Below, one piece after another: positions 1 to 10,014 of a stretch of DNA of 64,000 nucleotides. Under the pieces are notes generated by a model that was given only the letters and a program-made list of their open reading frames with translations, searched no databases and was not told the DNA's origin. The stretch is taken from contig CAXKVR010000150.1 in the NCBI GenBank assembly GCA_964058845.1, positions 1 through 64,000 on the forward strand, written 5' to 3'. Numbering within the stretch: the stretch's first letter is position 1; each line of letters starts with the position of its first letter. The translations under genes and the position numbers were made by a program. Source of the DNA: Carex sylvatica (Eukaryota > Streptophyta > Magnoliopsida > Poales > Cyperaceae).

Positions 1-422
1 CTCAAAAATTGGCTTGGGTTAGTGACATTATTGTATTTATATATTCTAATTTTGATGAAGACATTTTTATTTATTTATTTGAACCAGTCATTTAATCGTA
101 TTTTTTCCCCCTCCCAAATAGGCAATTCATGTCGTTGTCTTCACTAACAATAATTATTTCCATAATAAGAGCAAAAGGTACATTCACTTTAATTAATTAA
201 AAAGTTATTAAAGATTGAAAAATATATTCATATTATCATTCTGAGATAAGGCATATATATATACATGCAAAGTTAAAGAGTCTGATCGAAACAAATAAAA
301 GTCGTCTTGCTTAAATAGGAGAGAATCATACAAAAGACTGAGAGGAAAATTGGAATAAAAAGGAAGGTTATTTGTACATTTAATCTTCCCTCAAACACTA
401 GTCAGTTGCATTTCTTGTGTTA
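1..422. other. AT-rich sequence, nothing recognised
   Basis: No open frame with protein character, no paired repeats and no RNA gene could be seen. It ends at the target duplication of the element at 430-719. Confidence 0.4.
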
Positions 423-429
423 TTCCGAG

Positions 430-719
430 CATAGTGACAAATGAGATATTTGAGTTTGGTTCGGCGATGTCAAAAATTCGTGATTCGAGAATAATTCGGA
501 TATAATTCAAGAATAATTCGGAATTATCCAGATCAGAGATCTCAGTCCTGCAAAAGAGCAAAAATAAATTTTGGGAAAATTTTGTAAAATTCATAAAATT
601 CACAAATTATTCTAATTTATCGGTCAAATTAAGTTCGGTCAACCGAATAATTCAGCGTTCGGTTCGGCATCACCAAAAAATAAATTATTCGGATTTAATT
701 TACAAATCTTGTGACTATG
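430..719. mobile_element. hAT-like MITE with TTCGG word array
   Basis: The ends are inverted repeats: CATAGTGACAA at the left and TTGTGACTATG at the right (10 of 11 match). The 7-bp TTCCGAG abuts both ends (423-429 and 720-726). The interior is non-coding and full of ATTCGG/GTTCGG words in both orientations, a layout shared with the hAT elements at 9222, 11608 and 46531. hAT duplications are normally 8 bp, so the superfamily assignment is an inference. Confidence 0.65.
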
Positions 720-726
720 TTCCGAG

Positions 727-1480
727 TACTACCTACAAATAAAATGAGACTTTAATTTCGGTTAAGAATTCGGTTAAATATTGGTCAAATTAAACTAACG
801 AATGATACAAATAAAATAAGATAATGGAAGAAAATTAGACCGAAAATATTCTCAATTTAGGTTGTATGAGTTAGGTATTTAGTAGCCAGTAAGACTGTAA
901 GAGTAGGATAGAAAAACAAAATTATTATTAGACGAGAAAAATACATATTCTTAGTTTGAAATTCTTTAGATCAAAATAAATAATAGAAAGAAATAACTCA
1001 AATAATTAATAGTAGACATAACAAGATATGATTAAAAAAGAATCTAAAACCAACAATTTTTAGCTAGAATATAAAGCACTATCATCAGGGGTGTAAGTGG
1101 AAAAATGCTGATATGGTATTACTTTGATCCTTTTTGAAAATTATTTTTGATATGGTATTACTTTGTTCCTTTTTGTAAATTATTTTTCTTCTCTCTTAAG
1201 CGGAAAGTATGTCAAGTTAATTCAAAAGCACTGTTAATGAGAAATTTTGTCATTTTTATAGAAATTTACAAGTCTGGACCGACTTTGTTGTTTTTTAATA
1301 AGTAAAATGATATTATTTTGTTATTTTTTATTATGTAAGAATATACTATTTTTATTATCTCTTATTATGTTGACTGTATTTTATTTAGTATCTGATTAAT
1401 TAATAATTTTGAATCTGATAAATTATTTTAACTTGATTCATGTTCCTCCTTAATAAAAATTCTGAATTCGCCCTGACTCA
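727..1480. other. AT-rich stretch with a 39-bp duplication and a MITE fragment
   Basis: No gene is visible. A 39-40-bp unit beginning TGATATGGTATTACTTTG is duplicated in tandem at about 1109-1187. The last ~110 bases (1370-1480) resemble the right end of the hAT-like family at 2312-2639 and 33573-33935, including AATTCTGAATTCGCCCTG at the end. Confidence 0.4.
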
Positions 1481-1685
1481 TATCCTCTGCATTAACTCAA
1501 AAGAGAATTTTTTGAGTTAATGAATCTTGACCATCTAATATGTTTTAAGATTCGTACAGGCTAAATCTGCACTAATATTAAAGGGTCCCTATATTATAAG
1601 CAGGAACTGAATTGACTCCGTTTAAAATCAGACGGTTGAGATTCATTAACTCAAAAGATTTCTTTTTGTGTTAATGGAGAGGATA
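1481..1685 (-). mobile_element. Mutator-type MITE, copy 1
   Basis: The ends are inverted repeats, TATCCTCTGCATTAAC and GTTAATGGAGAGGATA. Read on the minus strand, the interior matches the MITE at 20766-20981 almost throughout, so this is a second copy in opposite orientation. It has no coding capacity. Its outer limits are less certain than those of copy 2 because no clear target duplication was found. Confidence 0.7.
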
Positions 1686-1689
1686 CGCA

Positions 1690-2311
1690 TTCGACTGGTA
1701 TCATCTTCTTTTTAACCAATGTATTATTATTTGGTGCAACGATACCAACGCGCCAGTAACCCAGTCAAATCAAGATAATATTCATGACAGTGCTGTCACA
1801 TGTAAACATTATCCCTACAGAAAAACAAGTGAAAGTGTGAAACAGATAAGTTTTTAAGGTTAAACAATGTTTTAATTATTCACCGATAAACAAACGGTTG
1901 CATGCATCCCGCGTCTGTTGAAGTCAAATTTTCCTAAGACAGCTTTCTTTCTTTTGTTTTAGATACCAACCAATCTAATCATATGTATTCATGTGCATTC
2001 TCACCCCACCAATGATGAAATTCAGCTATCAAATGAAATCCGATTTTGTAATGTAATAATTAAATATCATATTTTTATTTAATGCAACCAGCATTTGCCA
2101 CGTATAGCTAGCGCTGTGAGGTGAGACCGTCTTTGTTTTTTTCATCATAAATAAGTGATTGGTTAATTAAGCATGGAGCTTAGGGAATCTGTTGAACTTG
2201 TTCATGTATTGCAAAGCCAAAGGGGATGTATCTCAACCAGACAACCACCATTTATTAAAAATAAAATAAATTAAGAAGCGCCGTACGTTTCTAGCACACT
2301 ATGGGCTAGGG
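1690..2311. other. intergenic, nothing recognised
   Basis: AT-rich single-copy-looking sequence without a gene, repeat pair or regulatory motif I can support. Confidence 0.35.
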
Positions 2312-2639
2312 CAGGGTGGACCCATCTGGATTTTAAATTTTAGTGGTAATTTTTATATTTTGATCGATTATGTTTTTCTCTGAAAATTTGAATATTTAGT
2401 TTGTAATTCGAGTTAAATTTAGAGTTAAAATTAAAATAATTTTTTTGAATTATGATTGGTAATTATAATTATACGTTAGATCATCCGAAATTACAAGTCA
2501 GAGTATTGAAAAATATAAGTCAAAGTATTATTTTTTATCAAGATTTCAATTAGTTAATGAATTTAAACTCGATTAACTATTTAAACCCAATTCGATAATT
2601 TTTTGCTCCTCCCTAACGAGAATTCTGAATCCGCTCCTG
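2312..2639 (-). mobile_element. hAT-like MITE of the CAGGGGCGGA family, older copy
   Basis: It begins CAGGGTGGACCC and ends GGGTTCAGA-type sequence closing in CCGCTCCTG, a degenerate form of the termini of the element at 33573-33935. The interior is alignable to that copy, including TTTGTAATTCG, AAATTACAAGTCAGAG and AATTCTGAATCCGC. A target duplication is not clear; GGCTA(G/T)GG lies near both sides but not flush. Confidence 0.6.
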
Positions 2640-2744
2640 GGCGTATGGGCTATGGCAAAGACAACATTAAATGGAACCATAAAACACCTCGAGCAAATAG
2701 AACAAAACATTTACATCATATTTTTTTTTTTGGGTTATATATTA

Positions 2745-2960
2745 GAAGCAGTGTTGTAAATAACGGTATGCGATCGTTGGACAGACAGAGTATCATCAAG
2801 CAATTAATCGGGAGTAATCGGAAATAATTGGCTATAATCGAAAATAATCGATTGATTAATCGGAAAAATTCATGACAGTTTAGTCATCGCCAATGACTAT
2901 CGACCGATTAATCAGTCTAAACGGACGATTTTTTAGAAGTAAAAACGAATGTATGTGCTT
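2745..2960. repeat. fragment with repeated TAATCGG words
   Basis: After GTGTTGTAAATAACGG comes a run of TAATCGG/AATAATCG words in both orientations, ending with CGATTAATCAGTC. The layout resembles the subterminal arrays of hAT-like non-autonomous elements, but I could not identify a matching second end, so it is called only as a fragment. Confidence 0.35.
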
Positions 2961-3108
2961 GTTAACTACTATTCTTGTAAAATAAATTTAAGATCAATAG
3001 ATTTTATATAAAAACAAAATATGAACCTAACTGTATTATACTGAGTGGAAAATTTTATTAATTCAAATTATTTAAAGCATATAATATTTTTTTAACAACT
3101 ACATAATG

Positions 3109-3113
3109 AATGC
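3109..3113. repeat. target-site duplication AATGC, left
   Basis: The same five bases occur at 8575-8579 immediately outside the other LTR. This confirms an intact integration. Confidence 0.9.
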
Positions 3114-3262
3114 ACTAGATTTCAGCAAAAAGATAGTCTTTATTGACAAAAGGTTGGGCTTATATAGAGCCTTACAAAACACTCTTACAAGCAACCCCCT
3201 AGACTATTCCATAATGGCCTATTCACCGATAGGTCCTCTATACAATGTTTATCATACCAACA
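3114..3262 (-). repeat. 3' LTR of the copia element (149 bp)
   Basis: Identical to 8426-8574. On the minus strand it begins TGTTGGTATGATAAAC and ends AAATCTAGT, an atypical GT rather than CA end. A TATA-like CTATATAAG lies near 3160-3168. Confidence 0.95.
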
Positions 3263-3270
3263 CTCCCCCT
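3263..3270 (-). other. polypurine tract
   Basis: Minus-strand AGGGGGAG lies flush against the TG of the 3' LTR, as expected for the plus-strand DNA primer. Confidence 0.85.
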
Positions 3271-3280
3271 CAAGATGAGT

Positions 3281-6200
3281 CTATGGACGAAAGATATCCA
3301 CTAGGCCCATCTTGTCACATAGTCTCGACAAATCTAACGAACTAAGCCCTTTAGTGAGACAGTCAGCCACTTGCTCTCTCGTAGCTACATGTCCCAGCTC
3401 AAGTAGTCCGCTATTCAGCTTTTCCTTGATGAAGAATCTGTCGATCTCCACATGCTTGGTCCTGTCATGCTGCACAGGATTATTAGCAATGCTAATAGCT
3501 GACTTATTGTCGCACCACAGCTTCATTTGTGTCCCTTGGTCCATCTTGAGCTCCACCAACAGAGCTCTCAACCACATCATCTCTGCAACACTTAAAGCCA
3601 TGGCCCTGTATTCTGCCTCGGCTGTGGACCTCGCAACTACCGACTGTTTCTTGCTCTTCCAGGAGACCAGATTGCCTCCTACAAACATGCAATATCCAGA
3701 CGTGGACTTCCTATCATCGGCACAACTAGCCCAGTCTGAATCACAATATCCCTCAATATTCAAATGCCCATTCTTACGAAAAATCAACCCCTTCCCTGGT
3801 GCACTCTTCAGGTATCTCAGGATCTGGTACACAGCATCCATGTGACCCTCCCTAGGGTCATGCATGTAGCGACTCACCACACTCACCGCAAATGAGATGT
3901 CAGGGCGAGTGTGGCTCAAATAGATCAAGCGACCAACTAACCTCTGGTACCTTTCCTTATCAACTGGCTCTCCTGCCTCAGCACTCAGCTTGGACTTTTG
4001 ATCGATAGGGGCCACCGCAGGCTTGCACCCTAGCATACCTGTCTCTGTAAGCAAATCCAACACATACTTCCTTTGAGATAAGACAATCCCCTCTGCACCG
4101 CGAGCTATCTCAATCCCAAGAAAGTATTTTAGTTGCCCCAAGTCTTTCACCTCAAACTCCTTACTCAGTCTCTCCTTCAGTGATGCAATCTCACCCTCAT
4201 CATCACCAGTGATAATCATGTCGTCCACATACACTGCTAGCATCGTAATGTGAACGCCACGTTGCCTGAAGAACATTGTGTGGTCTGCATTGGTCTGCCG
4301 ATATCCCATGTCTATCATAGCCCTCCTAAACCTGTCAAACCAGGCTCTAGGGGACTGCTTCAGCCCATAAAGAGATTTCTTGAGTCTGCACACCTTACCC
4401 TCCGTTTGTTTCGTGCCAAAACCTGGTGGGACCTCCATGTACACTTCCTCCAACAACTCACCATGAAGGAAGGCATTCTTCACATCAAGCTGATGTAACT
4501 TCCACCCCCCATTCGCTGCTAAGGAAACAAGTGTCCGCACTGTACTCATCTTCGCCACGGGTGCAAAAGTCTCATCATAGTCGATACCATACGTCTGACT
4601 GTACCCCTTTGCCACCAACCGGGCCTTGTAACGCTCAACCCGACCCTCTGGGCTTTGCTTCACAGTGAAAACCCACTTGCATCCAACCGCCTTCTTACCT
4701 GGTGGTAATGGCACAAGCTTCCAGGTCTTGTTCTTAGCGAGAGCCTCAAGTTCCTCAAGCATGGCGGCTTTCCACTTTGGATCCTCCTTAGCAACCTGCC
4801 AACACTTAGGAATAGAGACAATATCCAGAGATGCAATGAATGCTCCATGTGCAGGTGAGATGTGAGAGTAAGAAACAAACTGGGCAATATCATGTGGGAA
4901 ACCGTATCGATCAGGGGGAACTCCCGCATTGAGACGAGGAGTCCTCCTTACCGACAGGGGAGTGGGAGGAGTAGAGAGAGGAATCATATCACCTGTGTAC
5001 TCTGAGTCAGTGGATGGTGTAGGTGTCTCAGGAGTTGGGGTAGGCAGAGACAAGGGACTTGGCACAAGCGGCACTGTAGGCACGGTATCCTCAATCTGCT
5101 TCCCTCTCCTCGTGTACACTCTCAGCTCCCCTTGAGCATGAGTGCCACCATTATCGGGATCAACCCCGCCTCGTTCCGGCACCACGGCTGACTCCACAAC
5201 AGGTAACTCCTCAACTGCTGGCGCGCAAGAGACATCACTCACGCCCACCATCCTCCTCTCACTACCACTGCTACTCTCCCCCTCTCGCCTCATACCTCCA
5301 GTATCGGGCGAGTCTCCAAAAGGTGATGTAACCTGAGAGGAGTAGTATGGCTCATGCTCGCGAAATGTGACATCCATACTAACGAACAACCTCCTCTCCA
5401 CAGGACTCCAACATACGTAGCCCTTTTGGGTAGCCGAGTATCCCACAAAGATACATTTGACCGCTCGCGGATCCAGTTTTCCCACATTTGGTCTGTTGTT
5501 CTGCACAAAACACACACAACCAAATATCTTCAAAGGAAGACTATCACTAATCTCACCTTTCAATAACTCAAGCGGAGACTTCCACTCCAACACACGTGAG
5601 GGCATTCTATTGATCAGTCTCGCAGCTGTCAGGACTGCCTGTCCCCACAAGTACTTTGGTACATTCATTGAGATCATCATACTTCTTGCTACCTCAAGGA
5701 GATGCCTGTTCTTTCTTTCTGCCACCCCATTCTGCTCTGGTGTGTACGGACACGTGGTTTGATGCAGGATTCCCTGAGAGGATAAGTACTCTCTGAATGC
5801 ATTGTTCGTGTACTCTGTCCCATTGTCAGACCTCAATACCTTCACTACTGCCCCATATTGAGTCTGAACCCCTTTGTGAAAATCTTTAAAACAAGCAAGC
5901 ACATCATTCTTGTTTTTCATCAAATAAAGCCAAGTAGTACGAGAAAAGCAATCAATGAAAGACACAAAATATCGAAAACCATTAACAGAAGTTGTGGAAC
6001 AAGGTCCCCACACATCAGAATGTACTAGATCAAAAACACAGGAGCTCCTACTACCTGTACTAACATACGAACTCCTGGTGTGCTTGCCAAACTCACAAGC
6101 ATCACAAACCAGTCTCTCTTTATTAGCCTTTTCAAACATAGCTGGATACAAACGACTCAAAAGACTAAATGAAGAATGACCCATACGCCTATGGTAGAGC

Positions 6201-7219
6201 AACAATAAGTCTTCCACACTACTTCCCATTCCTTCAGATCTCTCTACCATAGATGCAAGGGCTGAGTCCATCCCTTCTCTATCAAGGAACCACAAGCCGC
6301 TACGCCACGTGCCAGTCCCAAGCCTCCTGCCCGTCCCCTTCTCCTGGAAGATCACCTTGGGAATATCAAAAGAAACAACACATTTCAGTTGAAGAATAAT
6401 AGAACTTATGGATAAGAGATTGACGGGAAAAGATGGAGCATGCAAAACATTGGACAAAGTCAAGGAGTCGGTACATCGCACAGTACCCTTACCCACTACG
6501 GGCTGGGCCGTACCATCGGCTGTCTGAATGCTCTCAGGGACTGTTAGGTGAGTATAGGAAGAAAACTCCCCAACAGTACCCGTCACATGTCTGGAAGCAC
6601 CAGAATCAACAATCCATGGTGAACTAACGGTGGATATAGAGGCAAGAGCATGTGTGTCATTAGTACCTGCGACTGAATGAGCATAATAGGCAATGTTACC
6701 AGAGGTAGATGCATCCTCTACCGTGCCTTTCTCTTTCCTCTTAAGTAACTGGGAGTAGGCTCTCAAGAGCTCCTGGTCCTCCGCAGAGAGCTCCTCGTCT
6801 TGCGCACCCCCTTCGTCCTCTTCGCCTGCTACCATCAGGTTTGCCCGGTAGCCCCCTCTTCCACCTCCTCTGCGGCCACGACTGCGACCACGATCTCCAG
6901 ACTGACCACGTCCACCAGAGTTCCTCACCTTTGGTGGCTTAGTGCAAGCCGACTTCAGGTGGCCTACCTCTCCACAGTTGTAGCACTCCCGGGTCTCACC
7001 TCTAGACCTGGTACCACCGGAGTTGGAGACGGCTAGGGCTGACTTCACCCCTGGAAGTCCCCCTGCCCCAGCTTGGAGCCCGATCCGGGTCTCCTCCTGT
7101 ATCATAGCCGAGACTGCCTCCTCAAGCGAGGGAATCTTCGTCTGAGCTAGTAACATCGCAGTCCTCTGCTCGAAGGCTAGGGCCAGACCTCTAAGGAATC
7201 CCATGGTCCTATCCTGCAT
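3281..7219 (-). CDS. copia Pol polyprotein with zinc knuckle
   Basis: The 1,312-residue frame makes the enzymes for reverse transcription and integration. Domains in order: CCHC zinc knuckle (C79, C82, H87, C92); basic RG-rich linker; aspartic protease with DSGA at 205-208; integrase zinc site (H343, H348, C372, C375); integrase core with D402, D465 and E501, the last two 35 residues apart; reverse transcriptase with the first catalytic Asp in QLDVKNAF (D912) and YVDD at 997-1000; RNase H with D1160, an SxAEAEY block near 1198-1204 and D1237. All catalytic residues I can place are present. The listed ATG is internal to the ancestral frame: two codons upstream there is a TGA (7228-7226), so capsid and enzymes are split. 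The stop lies 11 bases from the PPT. Confidence 0.95.
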   Translation of the reverse strand: MQDRTMGFLRGLALAFEQRTAMLLAQTKIPSLEEAVSAMIQEETRIGLQAGAGGLPGVKSALAVSNSGGTRSRGETRECYNCGEVGHLKSACTKPPKVRNSGGRGQSGDRGRSRGRRGGGRGGYRANLMVAGEEDEGGAQDEELSAEDQELLRAYSQLLKRKEKGTVEDASTSGNIAYYAHSVAGTNDTHALASISTVSSPWIVDSGASRHVTGTVGEFSSYTHLTVPESIQTADGTAQPVVGKGTVRCTDSLTLSNVLHAPSFPVNLLSISSIILQLKCVVSFDIPKVIFQEKGTGRRLGTGTWRSGLWFLDREGMDSALASMVERSEGMGSSVEDLLLLYHRRMGHSSFSLLSRLYPAMFEKANKERLVCDACEFGKHTRSSYVSTGSRSSCVFDLVHSDVWGPCSTTSVNGFRYFVSFIDCFSRTTWLYLMKNKNDVLACFKDFHKGVQTQYGAVVKVLRSDNGTEYTNNAFREYLSSQGILHQTTCPYTPEQNGVAERKNRHLLEVARSMMISMNVPKYLWGQAVLTAARLINRMPSRVLEWKSPLELLKGEISDSLPLKIFGCVCFVQNNRPNVGKLDPRAVKCIFVGYSATQKGYVCWSPVERRLFVSMDVTFREHEPYYSSQVTSPFGDSPDTGGMRREGESSSGSERRMVGVSDVSCAPAVEELPVVESAVVPERGGVDPDNGGTHAQGELRVYTRRGKQIEDTVPTVPLVPSPLSLPTPTPETPTPSTDSEYTGDMIPLSTPPTPLSVRRTPRLNAGVPPDRYGFPHDIAQFVSYSHISPAHGAFIASLDIVSIPKCWQVAKEDPKWKAAMLEELEALAKNKTWKLVPLPPGKKAVGCKWVFTVKQSPEGRVERYKARLVAKGYSQTYGIDYDETFAPVAKMSTVRTLVSLAANGGWKLHQLDVKNAFLHGELLEEVYMEVPPGFGTKQTEGKVCRLKKSLYGLKQSPRAWFDRFRRAMIDMGYRQTNADHTMFFRQRGVHITMLAVYVDDMIITGDDEGEIASLKERLSKEFEVKDLGQLKYFLGIEIARGAEGIVLSQRKYVLDLLTETGMLGCKPAVAPIDQKSKLSAEAGEPVDKERYQRLVGRLIYLSHTRPDISFAVSVVSRYMHDPREGHMDAVYQILRYLKSAPGKGLIFRKNGHLNIEGYCDSDWASCADDRKSTSGYCMFVGGNLVSWKSKKQSVVARSTAEAEYRAMALSVAEMMWLRALLVELKMDQGTQMKLWCDNKSAISIANNPVQHDRTKHVEIDRFFIKEKLNSGLLELGHVATREQVADCLTKGLSSLDLSRLCDKMGLVDIFRP

Positions 7220-7797
7220 GCAAGCTCAGGGCAACACAACGTCCTCGTGCAGTAGTCATGATCCAGCCATAAGCGCTCCAGCTCTATGGCATACTGCTGC
7301 ACAGTCCTTTCCCCCTGTACGCAAGCAGCGATCTCCCCTTTCATCTGATAAACCCTTAGGTTGTTCCCCACACCATCATACGTCTTCCTCAACTTCTCCC
7401 AGACACACCTCACATCCTCCATGCCATCGACATTGGCTGCAATCTCTCGAGTCATCGAGTTCAAGAGCCAGATGTACACCAGCATATGAGTGGACCTCCA
7501 CTCATCTCTTGCCGGAGCACCCTCAGCTGGCTCAGCAATCGCTCCAGTCAGGTACCCCTCTAGTTTTCTCCCGACTAGAGTGTACCGCACCCGACGTGAC
7601 CAGCTCAGATACGAACCTGAACCATCGAGTTTCACATCAATCGGTGGAAGCTCCACCCTAGGTGCTGGGGTTGGTTTCGGTGCCACGTCACTAGAGGCAA
7701 AGCTGAATGCTCGCATCAACATTGCGATCTCATCACCACTCAGCTTCTTCAAGGCCCCTTTCATTGCGATACCCGTGTCCGAACCCTCAGCTGCCAT
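7177..7797 (-). CDS. copia Gag, frame broken at its C-terminal part
   Basis: 206 residues. The N-terminal ~185 are a typical plant copia gag: a short leader, then the DGSGSYLSWSRRVRYTLVGRKLEGYLTG block (about 58-85), a THMLVYIWLLNSM helix and a VQQYAIELERLW segment. After about LDHDY the frame leaves the conserved sequence and ends 20-odd residues later. The natural continuation is found in a second frame and then in the Pol frame after a TGA, so there is one indel near 7250 and one nonsense codon at 7228-7226. The ATG at 7797 is chosen because the frame is open and conserved from there and follows a long leader. Confidence 0.85.
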   Translation of the reverse strand: MAAEGSDTGIAMKGALKKLSGDEIAMLMRAFSFASSDVAPKPTPAPRVELPPIDVKLDGSGSYLSWSRRVRYTLVGRKLEGYLTGAIAEPAEGAPARDEWRSTHMLVYIWLLNSMTREIAANVDGMEDVRCVWEKLRKTYDGVGNNLRVYQMKGEIAACVQGERTVQQYAIELERLWLDHDYCTRTLCCPELACRIGPWDSLEVWP

Positions 7798-8412
7798 CGA
7801 TTTGACTCAGATATACTCAAAAGATTGAGTCAAATCCTCGTTCTTCCCCAAGACCCGATTTTGCGTCTCAACACGGATCTAAACCTTCTTCCCCTTTCTT
7901 CTTCGCTTTCTTGACCCGTTCTCGATCTATCTCATCAAGAATCAAGTCCAAACCCGTTCGAAACCCCCTTCTCGGGTATCGTGGGATTTAGGCCTCCCAC
8001 GCCGGCCATCCACTGCATAAGAACCAGATCTGCCAAGAAAGAAAAGAAAAAAAACAGCAAAAACGGAGAAAGAAGGTAGCTGGCGGTGGTCAAGGGCGGA
8101 GCTCAGACCAGAGGGTGGAGCGGCTCAGACCAGAGGCGGAGGTCAAAGCTTGGCTGGAGCGGAGCTAGGCAACTCAGACCCAACTGGAGCGAACGGGCGG
8201 ACCTCCAGCAGGGCGGGCGGAGCAGAGCGGCGGCGCTCAGGCTCAGGCCAGGCCCGATCTGGATCTGGCGGGGCTGGGCTAGGTCAAGGCACGGCGATCT
8301 GGTCCGACCAATCAGCGATTGCGGGGGACGATGACTTCTCTGTCTACTAGTGCTACAGTAAAATCGGAGCAAAATAGAGAGAAAACGGGAAAATTGGCTA
8401 ACCTAGGTTTTA
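7798..8412 (-). other. copia 5' leader, GC-rich
   Basis: The leader lies between PBS and gag ATG. Its part at 8080-8340 is strikingly GC-rich for this window, with repeated GGAGCGG/CAGACC-type words on the plus strand. No protein of its own was recognised. Confidence 0.7.
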
Positions 8413-8425
8413 GGCTCTGATACCA
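8413..8425 (-). other. primer binding site (initiator Met tRNA)
   Basis: Minus-strand TGGTATCAGAGCC, complementary to the 3' end of plant initiator tRNA-Met, is directly adjacent to the 5' LTR. Confidence 0.95.
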
Positions 8426-8574
8426 ACTAGATTTCAGCAAAAAGATAGTCTTTATTGACAAAAGGTTGGGCTTATATAGAGCCTTACAAAACACTCTTAC
8501 AAGCAACCCCCTAGACTATTCCATAATGGCCTATTCACCGATAGGTCCTCTATACAATGTTTATCATACCAACA
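8426..8574 (-). repeat. 5' LTR of the copia element (149 bp)
   Basis: Identical to 3114-3262. It is followed outward by the AATGC target duplication (8575-8579). Confidence 0.95.
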
Positions 8575-8579
8575 AATGC

Positions 8580-9213
8580 AGTTCCATATTTAATAACTAA
8601 TTTGTTGAAATTATGAAAGGCTTTCCTATATTTTTCACTTCTTTTACTTGTTTCTCATTTCATTCAAGCAGTTCAACATTTTCAGTGATTTTTTTTTTTA
8701 CATAGAGTATGAATTTATAAATCAATCTCCTAACATTTTTAGACAAATATCAGACTCCTCTGTTTATTATCAGTTGAATTTACTAGCTGTACATCAAATA
8801 AAATGGTCGATTTCTAAGCTAGCAAAATTTTCATTATCATTATAATTGTAAAAATTAATTAAACGATAAAATTTAGCAATAACATATTAACATGACATGA
8901 CAAACGGCGGACATAATATTAATAATAGTGAGTGAGGTGGGACCCACGGTCGGAGCGGTGCAAACGTTTTGCATTTTGTCGTGTTGTAGAATGCAGAGGC
9001 GATGCAGCACATGGGCGTTAGGTGCATGTCATCTTTCTCCTCTACTATTGGCCCATGTGTCAGCATAGGAGCAAAAGCAACGCACGTGTGGCAAACAGTG
9101 AGGACAAGGATCGGTACACGTGTCATTGTCCCCGCGAGGAATCACCCATGCCTGACAGCCCTGACTCCTCAATGCATACGTGCGAATAGGGGTGGAAAAA
9201 AGGGATCCGTCTC
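8580..9213. other. intergenic, nothing recognised
   Basis: No gene is visible. Two CACGTG-containing words lie near 9083 and 9116, too little to claim a promoter. The sequence ends at the 8-bp target duplication of the next element. Confidence 0.35.
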
Positions 9214-9221
9214 CTCCCAGG

Positions 9222-10006
9222 TAGGACTGGCAAAAAAAGTTTGTGGCTGGCTTGATATTCGTCCGTGACTTGATTAGTAACAGTTCGTTTGTTAGTGGAT
9301 TGAGTTAAAATTAACTTGCTCACTACATACTCGAGCTAAAATTAACGAGTTTGAGTTTGGCATATTTCGGCACGAGCCAGTTTGGTTGTTAACGAGCTAT
9401 TTAATATACATAGTTTAATAATTTAATCGGATTCGTTAACTTTAGATTGGGAATATTATGGTTTATGGATGTTATAGCCAGTGTTATGGCAATTGCACTT
9501 TAGACTGTATTTAAGTTGATTGGTAATTTTGTATGAAATATGTGTGAATTAATTATAAGCAATTAAGTTAATTTGTATGAATTTGTTTGATTTGGTATGC
9601 ATAAATTTATTCTGTGAATATGTTTGTATGAATTTAGAATTTTAATATATTTGTATGTATGAATGTAGCTGTAAACTTAATTTATAGTAGTTGATTTGCT
9701 TAATTACAATTGAATTAAGAGTATTCCTCAGTAAGTAGTTATATAAATATTATTTTGTTTTAGTTATAATTGATAAGATGTGTTATGAAAATTTAAGATA
9801 TAGCAGGAAAGAAAATATACAAATTTATAAATCTGCCAAGCTAGTAACGAGCTAGCTCGGCTTGCTCGGACAAGCCACGAGTCGGTCTTGAGCAATTGTT
9901 TTAGCTCGGGACCTAAAATCCAAACCCGCTCGCTCAGCTTGATACACCAACAAGCCGAGTACGAGTGTGACCTAGCTCGCTCTTTAACAGCTCATTGCCA
10001 CCCCTA
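9222..10006. mobile_element. non-autonomous hAT element with AGCTCG words
   Basis: The termini TAGGACTGGCAA and TTGCCACCCCTA are 10/12 inverted repeats. The flanks CTCCCAGG (9214-9221) and CTCCTAGG (10007-10014) match at 7 of 8 positions, the duplication length of hAT. Subterminal regions contain many CGAGCTAG/AGCTCG words in both orientations, while the middle (9400-9830) is AT-rich and non-coding. No transposase. Confidence 0.85.
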
Positions 10007-10014
10007 CTCCTAGG

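Larger units (their letters stand above)
3114..8574 (-). mobile_element. complete Ty1/copia LTR retrotransposon
   Basis: A 5,461-bp element reading right to left: 5' LTR (8426-8574), PBS (8413-8425), 615-bp leader, gag (from 7797), pol (to 3281), PPT (3263-3270), 3' LTR (3114-3262). The order PR-INT-RT-RNase H defines the copia superfamily. The two LTRs are identical over all 149 positions, so insertion is recent. The gag-pol frame is interrupted near 7225-7250, so this copy probably cannot make a single Gag-Pol polyprotein. Confidence 0.97.

Noticed and set aside
3312..3845. Plus-strand frames across the copia pol region (also 7203-7661, 7490-7828)
   Set aside because: Antisense shadows of the minus-strand Gag and Pol frames, which have clear domains.
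8103..8372. GC-rich open frames on both strands
   Set aside because: They lie in the non-coding leader of the copia element; base composition alone keeps them open.
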